NCBI GenBank assembly: GCA_964019055.1
Contig: OZ025208.1
Span: forward strand, 11,591,597-11,655,596
Reading direction: 5' to 3'
Source: Anthopleura xanthogrammica
Taxonomy: Eukaryota > Cnidaria > Anthozoa > Actiniaria > Actiniidae
DNA: 64,000 bases
The number at the start of each line of letters is the position of its first letter. The stretch's first letter is position 1. Below are positions 1-10,040 of this stretch, one piece after another. The notes below the pieces were generated by a model. It ran no database searches, had not been told where the DNA came from, and saw only the letters and a list, made by a program, of their open reading frames with translations. A program made the position numbers and the translations under genes.

Positions 1-1142
1 ATCAAGGTTTGTACAATAATATTTAGTTATTTAACCTATTGGTCATTTCAACTCACAGTCCAAATGGACGAGTCAGCAGCACTGTGTCAGCAGTCAGTGA
101 GTGGAGATAAAAGGGTCTTATTTTTTAAGGTGCGGTTAGCAAAGCCGTGCGACTCTTGTACTAATTTGATGTCCTAGAGAAAGTAATTGTCCCTAGCACC
201 AATGGCTGTGTAGCCTATTTCATTTAAACGAATTCTTCATAGTCAACTTGTTTTTCTATGCTGAAAACTGGTGTACCATTTTTGTCGGGATTCTTTCTTA
301 AATCGTTCTTTTTGTCGTAGGTTTTTCTTTGGAGAGGAGATAACGACTTCTTCATGAAAGGATCAGTAGACTGTATTGCATTTGGAAGTGGAGGGTAAGA
401 ATACTTTAAAATGATCTAGAAACTAGAGCATTGCTTTCTTTCTCTGGAGATCTTTTGCTGTGAGTTGCAAAATAAAACATGCTGTCCAACCCTAATCATC
501 TTCTCAAAAAAAAAAATGTTCAGACTTCTGTAAAAAAAGTCAAAACAATATATACTTCAGGGGCGTATCCAGGACATCCCTTTTTTTAGGGGGGTTAGGA
601 GGGGGAAGGGTAGTTACTCCACACTACTGATCTCAGAAAACCATCCCTCTCTCACATCCCCTAAGACAGACAAACGTAGCAATAAACACCTCAGTACACA
701 GGGAGCCCACAGCCACTGGTATCAGTGTTTAAATATAATCATGCGTAAAATCGGCGGCGTTTCCTGATTGGTTGAAGTTCAAGTCTGAATATATTATCAG
801 CTGCTTACGCTGCTAGTGTAGAATATAATGACAATGCATGATAGATTATATTTAAACACTGATACCAGTGGCTGTGGGCTCCCTGTGCCCAGTACTTGAT
901 CTTTATTCTCGTTTGAAAACATGCTCAAATCCCTTCTTCTCTGTGTTCAGGGTTAATCGGTATATTTATCGATAACTAACCGATATTATATTGTGTTATT
1001 CCCTAGGGGTCATTTTGGGCTGTGGTTAGACGAAGATTTCTACCACGGCAGTAGTCATTTCTCGGAGACATATCACAACGAAACTCTTTCTAAAAATAAA
1101 GACTTCTTATGCAGCGCAGTGGAGGCCTGGACATTTATATGA
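1..1142 (+). CDS. TLDc-domain protein, 3' end only (OXR1/NCOA7/TLDC family)
   Basis: Two exons of a gene that begins left of the window. Exon 321-394 (acceptor GTAG at 317-320, donor GTAAGA at 395) reads VFLWRGDNDFFMKGS..., ending in a Gly-rich stretch. Exon 1007-1142 (acceptor CCCTAG) continues in frame: GHFGLWLDEDFYHGSS, then a C-terminal EAWTFI and the stop TGA at 1140-1142. The order WxGDNxFF, GGG, FxLWLDxDxYHGxS, NExLSKxxDF and a terminal ExWxF is the C-terminal half of the TLDc domain, found in the oxidation-resistance proteins OXR1 and NCOA7, which also bind the V-ATPase. Bases 1-6 (ATCAAG before GTTTGT) may be the end of the preceding exon; this is weak. The 395-1006 intron holds an inverted-repeat element. 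Which TLDc paralogue it is cannot be told from this piece. Confidence 0.85.
698..889. repeat. Inverted-repeat MITE in the TLDc gene intron
   Basis: ACAGGGAGCCCACAGCCACT at the left is matched by its reverse complement ending at 886, and the inverted arms extend through the TTTAAACACTGATACC segment. CAGTAC occurs on both sides (692-697 and 890-895) and may be the target duplication. It has no coding capacity. Confidence 0.7.
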
Positions 1143-1558
1143 TCACATGATGTGCGAGATATAGTCTGAGGCCGGTGAAGGACAACCTCGTTCCCAGGGC
1201 TTTCTCTTCTCGCTTTTTTTCAAAATGGCGGCGCTTGAAGGGAAGACCCTGGTAAAGGCGGGTCACATGACTATAGTGACCGAGTTGGAAAAACTGGATT
1301 GGACTTACAGTCATGATTAGAAAAAAACACACCCGGACAAGACATACCTGTAATCCAGATGGAAAAATAGAACTAACGCTGAAAGCCACGTGAAACAAGG
1401 CTAATCCTATTCGAAGATCAATGAATCCATATAATATATAATCCCTGTAAGATGAACGGGAAACTGAAAGCCATTTGAAAAAAGGAATAGTCTTGGAGAA
1501 TCCCTTGATTAACGTTACTAACAGTAGTAGTTGGCCTTCATTGGACAGTTTATGGCCA
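1143..1558. other. Intergenic spacer between the TLDc gene and the NPC1 duplication
   Basis: This is the 3' flank of the TLDc gene, followed by unique-looking AT-rich DNA. I see no conserved ORF, RNA gene or clear transposon end. The short minus-strand ORF here has no recognisable features. The first duplication unit starts at about 1559. Confidence 0.5.
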
Positions 1559-1607
1559 TGAGTATATAATCTTTTAGATAAGCCACTAGTACTCCTAGAG
1601 GTTCATT

Positions 1608-1928
1608 TATTAGAGCAGATTTCGTACGACTGTGAAAAGTTCAATGTCGTGTGCGTGCCTTGCCGCGACCGTAATGTTTTCTAGAATTTTGATTGGCTGA
1701 TTTTCTTCTCGCGCAATGTAATTGGTCTGGCGTACTTAGTCAGTGCCGTGATCTTGCCGTGATCTTGCCGTGATCGTGTCCGCGCTGTGTTTGTGCCGTG
1801 TTTCAAACATTTGATTGGATGAAGAAAGCGTGCCTTGCCGCGACCGTGATGCTTTCTAGATTTTTGATTTTCGGACTTTTTGTCGCGAACGCGTTCACTT
1901 TTCAATGTCATACGAAATCTGTTTTATA
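1608..1928. mobile_element. Tc1/mariner-like MITE present only in unit 1
   Basis: The ends GAGCAGATTTCGTA and TACGAAATCTG are inverted, and the element is flanked by TA. Units 2 and 3 read directly through the site (CATTAATTAGGTT...), giving an empty target. The interior is GC-rich with repeated TTGCCGTGATC. Related CGGCACGG-type elements lie at 33345, 40183 and 41665. Confidence 0.65.
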
Positions 1929-1979
1929 AGTTCCAGGGCGGAGAAACTGACTGTCACTTCCCTCAACGTCGAATTCTAT

Positions 1980-2069
1980 TAGTCTCCCCTGCAGCCGTTT
2001 TTAGGTTGGTCACGCAACGCTCTCTCTGAGCGTTGCGTGACGACCCTAAAAACGACTGCGGGGAGACTA
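1980..2069. mobile_element. 90-bp hairpin MITE with 9-bp target duplication (MULE-like)
   Basis: Perfect ends TAGTCTCCCC and GGGGAGACTA bound a near-complete palindrome. It is flanked by GAATTCTAT (1971-1979) and GAATTCCAT (2070-2078), a 9-bp duplication with one mismatch. Units 2 and 3 have the uninterrupted site. A 9-bp duplication suits Mutator-like elements. Confidence 0.8.
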
Positions 2070-2933
2070 GAATTCCATTGGCCCTACCTACCCCACCCCT
2101 CTCTAACCCTGCACTGATAGGTATATTAAGGTTTCTTTAGATGAATATTATACTTGATAAGATAAGGAATAATCTTTGTGTTTCGTATAGTTTAACTGAC
2201 TTGACGTGTCGATTAGTTGTTACAGGTTTAAAACGCGGAGGCACTTAGATTCTTTAAGAGTAAATTGAGAAAAGCTTATATTTTTTGTCAGATAAATAAT
2301 ATTTAGTGAAGTAGATGTTGCTTCAAGAGGATAAAAAGATAAATATTAATAAATATCAATGAATCATGGAAGGTTTGCAGTAGTCTACTTTATAACATAT
2401 AGCCACGATATAACGCGCGCTCTGATTGGTTTGATATCTATGAACAAGAAATGGATTGTGCACGCTTACGTGTGGCATCCGTGCTTTTCGCGTACATTCC
2501 CTGCGAACAGGTTTTCTTGGGGGTTTTAGGCGCTGTTTCGCATTTCATTTATCTAGTATACATCTGACACAGAATACTAATAGAGCTAATAGTATTCTGT
2601 ATAAGTTATATAGAACACTAAATAGCTGAGCTGTATGGGGTTTACAGTGTTCTCATGTGCATGTGACCACATTTGTGCGATTTCATTGGGTCTCACCCTA
2701 ATGAATTAGTAATGAATATGATAAGTCTTGATAATACGACATATGCATGCATTCATTAGATGCAATACAACACCCGATCGGTCTTTACCGGACTGATTTT
2801 GAAACCTTCCTGAACTTTGGACGTGTTTCTTTACTGGATTTGTCGCTACACGACATCGTTCGGTCGATAGATCTTCTCTACAAGGACTGAAGATTTCAAT
2901 TTGGATTTGACGAGGCTGTGAAGTTGAAGGAAA

Positions 2934-4338
2934 ATGTTTTTTTATGCGTCTGTTTTGACGGTGCTCCTCTTGTGTTCTTTGAATCAGGTAAGAAAATCTA
3001 AGTTGTATGTTGCACAGTTATCGTATTGCATAACATTTTCAGGAGCGGGTTTAGGGGTGGGCCCAACCTTTTAAAAGATGTATTTCCTTTACGCTTGGCA
3101 AAATAAGACATTTGCATACGGTCTTGAAGGATTTCTCTCAGAACGAAGTTTTCCGGCCCACCTTTTCTTTGATTCCTGGATCCGCCCTGATTTTAGTAAA
3201 AAATTGAGAATATTAGGAGCTTTTTCAGACTCCTAAATAGGTAAATACGACCATACATATGGAAGATTTTCAATAGAGCTGTTAAGTTTGATGTATCATT
3301 TCCGGCTGTCCAACTACTCAAAAATACCGCTAAAATAAAGCGAAAAACGTACTCAATCATTTAACCTTCAGTTGAAACAATTAGAACTTTAATTGCACAA
3401 CAAATCCAGTCATGAATACAAGTAACACAAATCTTTATAGAATTGCTTTTCGTTTTGGACCTGCAAGTCGTTTTTCCATTCGATTGAAAAAGCTCAATTG
3501 TGAGAGACAAAAAGTGGGATTCATTGAATAAATTAAAGTGTTGTTTTGCTTAAAAGAGATCACATGTTTTCACAATGTTGAAGTCAAATCTTTTGCATTA
3601 CAGGCTGAAGACAAAGCACCGATTCACAAGAAAGGGTATTGTATTTGGTATGATCAATGCCTGTCTTCAGGTGGTAAATCGCTGAACTGCCTCTACAATG
3701 GCCCAGCTAAGGTCCTCAACGATATCAAGGGCATCAACTTACTGAATAAGCTCTGCCCCCAGTTTTCGGAAGACAGACGCACTTGTTGTAGTACCAAACA
3801 GCTCGTAGCATTGGATAGTAACCTTAATACTCTACGCCAGTTTACTAGCCGTTGTCCAGCATGTTGGCAAAATATGTTGGATTTGTTCTGTGAGTCAACG
3901 TGCAGTCCTGATCAATCTCTCTTTATGGACCCAACCCAGACCTTAGATTTGCCTCCCGTTCCGTCGATCTTGAAAGTTGACTACTATGCTTCACCAGAAT
4001 TTAAAAATGGGCTATTTGATTCTTGCAAAAATGTGGTGTTTCCAGGAGCTAATGAGAAGGCATTGAATCTACTATGTGGTGAGAGTGCTGAAACATGTAC
4101 ACCGGATAAACTGCTCACATATATGGGCAGTACAGCCAATGGACTGTCTCCATATGACATTGCATTTCCTGACAATTTACCTCAAAACCTTAAGTGGATG
4201 AATTCAAAGATCTATCCATGCAATAAAGGGTTCTTCAATCCATGGACTTACAAGATTTCGACGATGTGCAGCTGCCAGGATTGTGCCGCATCTTGCCAAT
4301 ACCTCCCCCCTATTCCTCCGCCACCAAAACCATGGTAA
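2934..4338 (+). CDS. NPC1 N-terminal-domain-only paralogue, copy 1 (predicted secreted, 262 aa)
   Basis: Exon 1 (2934-2987) encodes the signal peptide [18 protein letters not shown] and ends at a GTAAGA donor. Exon 2 (3604-4338, acceptor TTACAG) joins in phase 0 and encodes [19 protein letters not shown]... to a TAA after PPPPKPW. The product covers the NPC1 N-terminal domain with 18 cysteines (9 disulfides in known NPC1). It keeps CCSTKQL, where the Gln corresponds to a sterol-binding Gln of mammalian NPC1, and the Pro-rich hinge. It stops exactly where the full gene enters its first membrane helix. In NPC1 this domain binds cholesterol hydroxyl-end inward and works as a soluble fragment, so the product is predicted to be a soluble sterol-binding protein. 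ORF, splice sites and cysteines are intact. A transcribed but untranslated duplicate is the alternative. Confidence 0.78.
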
Positions 4339-4861
4339 TGAGTATATGATGTATAATTTTTTAGATAAGCCAGTAGTACTCCTTGAGGTGCATTAATTAG
4401 GTTCCAGGGGCGGAGAAACTGGCTGTCATTTTCCGCAATGTCAAATTCTATTGGTCCTACCCCTCCCCCATCCCTCTCTAACTCTGCACTGATAGGTATA
4501 TTTAGGTTTCTTTAGATGAATATTATACTTGATAAGATAAGGAATAATCTTTGTGTTCCGTATAGTTTAACTGACTTGACGTGCCGATTAGTTGTTACAG
4601 GTTTAACGGAGGCACAAGTTTGGATTCTTTAAGAGTAATTTGAGAGAAGCTTATATTTTTTGTCAAATGAATAATATTTAGTGAAATAGTTAGATGGTGC
4701 TTTAAGAGGATAAAAAGATAAATATATAATAAATAACAATGAATCAGTAAGTAGTGTTTGAGGTGCTAAACTTTGGACAATTTCTCTCTAATTTATTATG
4801 AAAGGGCGCAAAATTTATGGCTTTTTATTCTTCTTGCTTTCTTGTTCCCTGATTACCCTAT

Positions 4862-5106
4862 CATCCCTATCTGATGGTATTTCGAAGGACCATCCATCCA
4901 TTCCTATCTGATGGTATTTCGAAGGACCACCCATCCATTCCTATCTGATGGTATTTCGAAGGACCACCCATCCATTCCTATCTGATGGTATTTCGAAGAA
5001 CCATCCATCCCGGCATTCCTATCTGATGGTATTTCGAAGGACCACCCATCCATCCCTATCTGATGGTATTTCGAAGAACCATCCATCCATTCCTATCTGA
5101 TGGTAT
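4862..5106. repeat. Minisatellite, about 37 bp x 6-7 (unit 2)
   Basis: Tandem copies of a repeat containing CCTATCTGATGGTATTTCGA, with variants CCATCC/CCACCC and one CCCGG interruption. The same array appears in unit 3 (12776-12988) with a different arrangement, so it changed after duplication. The ORFs through it are by-products of the repetition. Confidence 0.85.
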
Positions 5107-5129
5107 TTTGAAGGAAGGAAAATATGTAT

Positions 5130-5290
5130 TTATATTGACTGAGTTATGTCGAGCGAGTTAATTCATGTATACAACTGTCCAAGCAGAGCCAAATATTTTC
5201 CCGTCCGGCCCGATATGACTCAGTCAACTGAATAAAAATGTTATCATATGACCCACTTTTTGTTATAAAAAACGAAAGGAAAAATTCTTC
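5130..5290. repeat. AT-rich MITE-like segment (units 2 and 3)
   Basis: A segment with TTGACTGAGTTATGTCGAGC and GCCAAATATTTTCCCGTCCGG, followed by TTATCATATGACC. The same words occur in the unit-3-only insertion at 13847-14165, so it is a dispersed family. The matching copy lies at 13005-13155. Confidence 0.5.
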
Positions 5291-5664
5291 TAGAATTTAA
5301 TTGATAAATAGAAAGCGTGACTTTCGAGCATGCAGGGTCGGGTGGTTTTTCCGGCTCGCTCATGTCAAGCCCGTACGGCCCCCATCACGTGACTTTTTGC
5401 TAGGGTGGAAGGGCCCATGCTATAAATGGGTTTCGTTTTTCTATCTGGGTAGATACTTGTTTCCATATAGCCCAATATGCCCTTGTCGAGAGAGGACTGG
5501 AATCTAACCTTAAGCCTTAACCTTAACGGGTCCAAAACCCGTTTTCTGAACATCAACTCCCAAAAACGGCCAACCAAAACGGCCAACAGGATGGGAGGGG
5601 GCGGGGCCCCTCAGTGGGTCCACCCTGCCTACGCCCCCGTGAGCAATGAGCAAGTATGATATCT

Positions 5665-5930
5665 TACTAGTAAAGTAAAGTAAAAGTAAATCTTTATTCG
5701 TTCATAAAACATACATTACGAACGTTACAGGGAAATATTATACTTAAAGTGTAAGCGATTTATAAAGCTGTCTTTGAAACGTTCTGTCCTCACTTTAGGC
5801 ATATAGCTAGATACACTCCTAACATCATACTTAACGGACTTTTTCTTAGGGATCATTTCCCTTAAAGGATGCCTTTGATTATCACGAACTTTACAAACGA
5901 TAGACCTGTCAGTTTTACTAGTATCAAATC
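5665..5930 (-). mobile_element. 5'-truncated non-LTR retrotransposon 3' end (unit 2)
   Basis: On the minus strand the sequence encodes a typical LINE ORF2 tail, ...VRTERFKDSFINRLHFKYN..., ending in a stop (complement of 5725-5727). An AATAAAG-containing 3' region follows, and then a tail of AGTAA-type repeats (5669-5692). Upstream coding sequence is missing. The same fragment is in unit 3 (13530-13795), so the insertion predates that duplication. Confidence 0.65.
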
Positions 5931-6776
5931 AGCAAATACAAAACTGATATACAAATGACGAAATGGCTATGAATACTGGAAACTGATGAAATGAACAGTT
6001 TTACTGATCATGAAACGAGCTACTTTAACGCTGAATGAGTACAAGGCTCCAACAAGGCTACAAGAACTAAGTACTCGATCCTTTATTATGAGTACAAGAC
6101 TCGAGTTTGGCACGGGCAAGAAAAAATGCTCGTCATCTTTGAAGCTCGAACTTTTTTATAGACGTTACGTACGCGAGTGGTTTGGTAGGCTTTAGCAGTG
6201 CGTAGGTCATAAACATCACCGGGTTTCGTTCTCAAATCCTGTGTTCCTTTTTCATGCCTTTTGCATGCATAGCATGGTCCGTGAATTATTAAAGACTTTT
6301 GGGAAAAGAATGGAAGGGAAAAAAAAGAAAAGCGGAAGCGAGAGGAAAGAAAGAGAACAAGGGAGAAAAAGGATAGAAAGGAAAACTGAGAAAAAAGGTA
6401 GGAAAGAGAGGAGAAGCCGGGATAGGAAAAATAGTTTTATAATGGCAATACTGCCTTGTGGCTTGTGGCATCCGTATTTTTTGCGTACATTTCTATAGCC
6501 TGCGAACAGGCTCTCTTGGGAGTTTTAGGCGCTGTTTCGTGTTTCATCTAGTAACTCATTTCATTCGTTAGCAAAGTTCGTAAAAAATGAACAGTTGGGA
6601 TCCCTGTGGTAAAAGTTCCCGATTCTTCGTTTCACGTGCTGTCAACCTGATATCTTTTTATATCTTCTGACCATGGGTCATATCAAGCTGTACGGTAATT
6701 TTCTAGACCCCGGCGATGCTTCGGTCAGCACGAATGTGAAAAAACAAATACTTTAAACTATTGTTTTCAAGGTCTC
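5931..6776. other. Upstream region of NTD copy 2: no gene recognised
   Basis: This duplicated sequence is shared with unit 3 (14165-14975). It includes a purine-rich stretch (6300-6430, GAAAGAAAGAGAACAAGG) giving a Lys/Arg/Glu-rich ORF. That ORF is most simply low-complexity DNA, because both strands are open there. Confidence 0.5.
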
Positions 6777-6790
6777 GTGACTGATGTTGA

Positions 6791-6803
6791 GTCACCGGGC
6801 AAC
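6791..6803 (+). promoter_or_regulatory. X-box-like (RFX) motif upstream of NTD copy 2
   Basis: GTCACCGGGCAAC fits the RFX X-box pattern GTNRCC-N-RGYAAC. It lies about 250 bp upstream of the start codon, next to CGTCACAAAATATGGCGACC and a CCAAT motif (6840-6845). The identical motif precedes NPC1 at 14990-15002. It is absent upstream of copy 1. Confidence 0.4.
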
Positions 6804-7056
6804 GTCACAAAATATGGCGACCATGGCCTGACTGAACGGACCAATCACAAGTCTTCTTACGACATATGCATATATTCATTAGATGCAATACAACACCCGA
6901 TCGGTCTTTACCGGACTGACTTTGAGACCTTCCTGAACTTTGGACGTGTTTCTTTACTGGATTTGTCGCTACAAGACATCGTTCGGTCGATAGATCTTCT
7001 CTACAAGGACTGAAGATTTCAATTTGGATTTGACGAGGCTGTGAAATTGAAGGAAA

Positions 7057-8078
7057 ATGTTTTTTTATGCGTCTGTTTTGACGGTGCTCCTCTTGTGTTC
7101 TTTGAATCAGGTAAGAAAATCTAAGTTGTATGTTGCACAGTTATCGTATTGCATAATATTTTAGCAAAAAATTGAGAATATTAGAAGCTGTTTTAGATTC
7201 CTAAATAGCTAAATACGATCACACATATGGAAGATTTTAAATTTTGAGAGACAGAAAGTGGGATTCATTGAATAAAAGTGAAAGTGAGCTTAAAAGAGAT
7301 CACATGTTTTCACAATGTTGAAGTCAAATCTTTTGCATTACAGGCTGAAGACAAAGCACCGATTCACAAGAAAGGGTATTGTATTTGGTATGATCAATGC
7401 TTGTCTTCAGGTGGTAAATCGCTGAACTGCCTCTACAATGGCCCAGCTAAGGTCCTCAACGATACCAAGGGCATCAACTTACTGAATAAGCTCTGCCCCC
7501 AGTATTTGAAAGACAGACGCACTTGTTGTAGTACCAAACAGCTCGTAGCATTGGATAGCAACCTTAGTATTCTACGCAAGATTACTAGCCATTGTCCAGC
7601 ATGTTGGCAAAACATGTTGGATTTGTTCTGTGAGTCAACGTGCAGTCCTGATCAATCTCTCTTTATGGACCCAACCCAGACCGTAGGTTTCCCTCCCGTT
7701 ACGTCGATCTTGAAAGTTGACTACTACGCTTCACCAGAATTTAAAAATGGGCTATTTGATTCTTGCAAAGATGTGGTGTTTCCAGGAGGTAATGAGAAGG
7801 CATTGAATCTACTATGTGGTGAGAGTGCTGAAACATGTACACCGGATAAACTGCTCTCATATATGGGCAGTACAGCCAATGGACTGTCCCCATTTGACAC
7901 TGTATTTCCTGACAATCTACCTCAAAACCTTAAGTGGATGAATTCAAAGATCTATCCATGCAATAAAGGGTTCTTCAATCCATGGACTTACAAGATTTCG
8001 ACGATGTGCAGCTGCCGGGATTGTGCCGCATCTTGCCAATACCTCCCCCCTGTTCCTCCACCACTAAAACCATGGTAA
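7057..8078 (+). CDS. NPC1 N-terminal-domain-only paralogue, copy 2 (predicted secreted, 262 aa)
   Basis: Exon 1 (7057-7110) encodes a signal peptide identical to copy 1. Exon 2 (7344-8078) gives the Cys-rich sterol-binding domain and stops after PPPLKPW. Substitutions from copy 1 are scattered (KDVVFPGG for [21 protein letters not shown]), with no frameshift and no lost cysteine. Copies 1 and 2 share a distinctive segment NLKWMNSKIYPCNKGF, where NPC1 proper has [16 protein letters not shown]. They therefore derive from one already truncated duplicate, or were homogenised by gene conversion. The 5' flank, including the X-box-like motif, is almost the same as that of NPC1, so it may be co-regulated with NPC1. 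Predicted role: soluble sterol-binding protein in the secretory or endolysosomal lumen. Confidence 0.78.
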
Positions 8079-8662
8079 TGAGTATATGATGTATAATCTT
8101 TTAGATAAGCCACTAGTACTCCTTGAGGTGCATTAATTAGGTTTCAGGGGCGGAGAAACTGGCTGTCATTTTCCGCAATGTCAAATTCTATTGGTCCTAC
8201 CCCTCCCCCATCCCTCTCTAACCCTGCACTGATAGGTATATTTAGGTTTCTTTAGATGAATATTATACTTGATAAGATAAGGAATAATCTTTGTGTTCCA
8301 TATAGTTGAACTGACTTGACGTGCCGATTAGTTGTTACAGGTTTAAAACGAAGGCACAAGTTTGGATTCTTTAAGAGTAATTTGAGAGAAGCTTACATTT
8401 TTTGTCAGATGAATAATATTTAGTGAAATAGTTAGATGGTGCTTTAAGAGGATAAAAAGATAAATATATAATAAATAACAATGAATCAGTAAGTAGTGTT
8501 TGAGGTGCTAAACACTATGTGAAATAAAGGAAATCAGGGAAATTATCGGTTCCATATATTCCAAGGTATTTTGCGTATCCTGGAATAGAACGCTGAGTAT
8601 ACGGATACGGGAGGTATCACAAAGTATCAAGCACCATATACTTATGGGCACGCAGTGTCATG

Positions 8663-9118
8663 GGGTATCAACCACCGAATACCTTTGTCGTACAGTATCA
8701 GGGAATATCATGCACTGTATTCCTAGTGTATATTCCAAGTATTGAGTGCCGTGGAGTTTCCTGTCCCGGATTCGAGAGTATCCGAGGTAGTCAAATGAAT
8801 TTTAGACTTCTTCTCTGTTTGTTTTGTGATTGTTTGGAATTATATATTTTATCGATCGAATCATCTTTGTGAAGTTGAGTATCAACCACCGAATACCTTT
8901 GTCGTATAGTATCAGGGAATATCATGCACTGTATTCTTAGTGTATATTCCAAGTATTGAGTGCCGTGGGGTTTCCTGTCCCGGATTCGCGAGTATTCGAA
9001 GTAGTCAAATGAATTTTAAAATCAATTTTAGACTTCTTCTCTGGTTGTTTTAAACATCTGTGATTGTTTGGAATTATATATTTTATCGATCGAATCATTT
9101 TTGTGAAGTTGAGTATCA
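8663..9118. repeat. Direct repeat of about 215 bp, two copies
   Basis: GGTATCAACCACCGAATACC, the following TATCAGGGAATATCATGCACTG and the later TTTTATCGATCGAATCAT occur twice in the same order, with a small length difference. This lies inside the CACTA-like element. Confidence 0.8.
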
Positions 9119-9157
9119 GCGAATATCGTTTACCGTATTCTAGTTTATGTTCCAAGT

Positions 9158-9206
9158 ATCACGTGGTTTTACTGTACGTACTGTACGTACAGTAAAACCA
9201 CGTGAT
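9158..9206. repeat. Perfect palindrome (23-bp arms, 3-nt spacer)
   Basis: ATCACGTGGTTTTACTGTAC plus GTA is followed after CTG by its exact reverse complement. It could extrude as a cruciform or fold as an RNA hairpin. It lies inside the CACTA-like element. Confidence 0.85.
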
Positions 9207-9449
9207 CTAGTGACCCATGATCCTTTGTAGTCCTCTTCTATTGTTTGGATCAAAGCGCGCCATTTTCAACGGTTCTTCAACAGTAATGGTGTCTTGCTTC
9301 GTAAGCTCAGCCTTTGCCGTCTTTGTAGCGCTTATAGCTCCTCACAAACCATAACCATCTACTGGAGTGCTATCTAAAATACCATAAAATGTCCTGGCTG
9401 AAGTTATTTCTCGATTTTCACACGACAAACGGGTGAGTAAGCCATTGAA

Positions 9450-10040
9450 CTTTGCTTAAGGAGGCTCGAAATGGTTTTCCTTGAACGAGCGCGCGCGCGC
9501 TCTAAATGACGTAGCACTGAATCATTTGAAATAAAATAGGAAAATTTTGTCCCTAAAAACCTCATACTTAAACTAAAATAACTCAAAAACTGGACGGTAA
9601 AATATTCTAAAACTTTGCATGTGGCTTTTATTTAATGTTTCGTAAGTGCTAAGAAAAAATTAAAAAATTCTGTAATGGGGAACGTTCTGAAATAAACTTC
9701 ATTGATTTTGGAGAATCCCTCATTACAGAATTTTTTCTTTTTCGGTATAATCAAAGATTGGATCGTGAAGTTCAAACATGCCAATTTTAAAGGATTTTCA
9801 CCGTGCGGTTTTTGAGTTATGATTTTTTAAATGAAAAACTTTGCACACATTTGAAGTGTTCTATCGTTGTCATAGCAACGTGTTACGTCATATTTTTCTT
9901 TTTATTCCAACCTTTACTTTACGGTCTTTCGTCTTCTGGGTCAACTTACGGTCATATATTAGCCATATAAAGTTTTTCAGGGTCATTTTTGTTAGTCTAT
10001 ATGCAAGTTCCAAAACCCTTTCTAGCCTCCTTAAGCTTTG
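9450..10040. mobile_element. Nested inverted-repeat element inside the CACTA-like element
   Basis: TGCTTAAGGAGGCTCGAAA at the left and TTTCTAGCCTCCTTAAGC at the right are inverted. An internal hairpin (ATTCTGTAAT...ATTACAGAATT, about 9670-9735) and a GC dinucleotide run (9487-9500) lie between. No target duplication was resolved. Confidence 0.5.

Larger units (their letters stand above)
1559..4340 (+). repeat. Segmental duplication unit 1 (NPC1 5' region)
   Basis: The unit begins AGTATATAATCTTTTAGATA and ends just after the stop of the first NTD copy, where the same AGTATAT sequence restarts (4341) as unit 2. Order inside the unit: AT-rich flank, short 5' region, signal-peptide exon, intron, NTD exon. 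Unit 1 lacks the block of about 1.7 kb seen in units 2 and 3 (minisatellite, LINE tail, 6010-6480 region). It carries two private insertions, at 1608-1928 and 1980-2069. Confidence 0.8.
4341..8080 (+). repeat. Segmental duplication unit 2 (NPC1 5' region)
   Basis: It starts with the AGTATATGATGTATAAT flank and ends after the stop of NTD copy 2. Its segment 6010-7110 is nearly identical to 14209-15309 in unit 3, so these two units separated most recently. It includes a 37-bp minisatellite, a LINE 3' end and an upstream region of about 800 bp. It serves as the empty-site reference for the CACTA-like element and for the 13847 insertion in unit 3. Confidence 0.8.

Noticed and set aside
1135..1398. 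Minus-strand ORF after the TLDc stop
   Set aside because: No domain or splice context, and it overlaps the antisense of the real TLDc exon end.
6241..6498. Lys/Glu/Arg-rich ORF in unit 2 (and its copy at 14440)
   Set aside because: A purine-rich tract that is open on both strands. It has no conserved features beyond the recent duplication.
6777..7013. 78-codon ORF in the 5' region of copy 2 and NPC1
   Set aside because: It begins with GTG, ends just before the signal-peptide exon and is explained by recent duplication. It is more likely 5' UTR or promoter.
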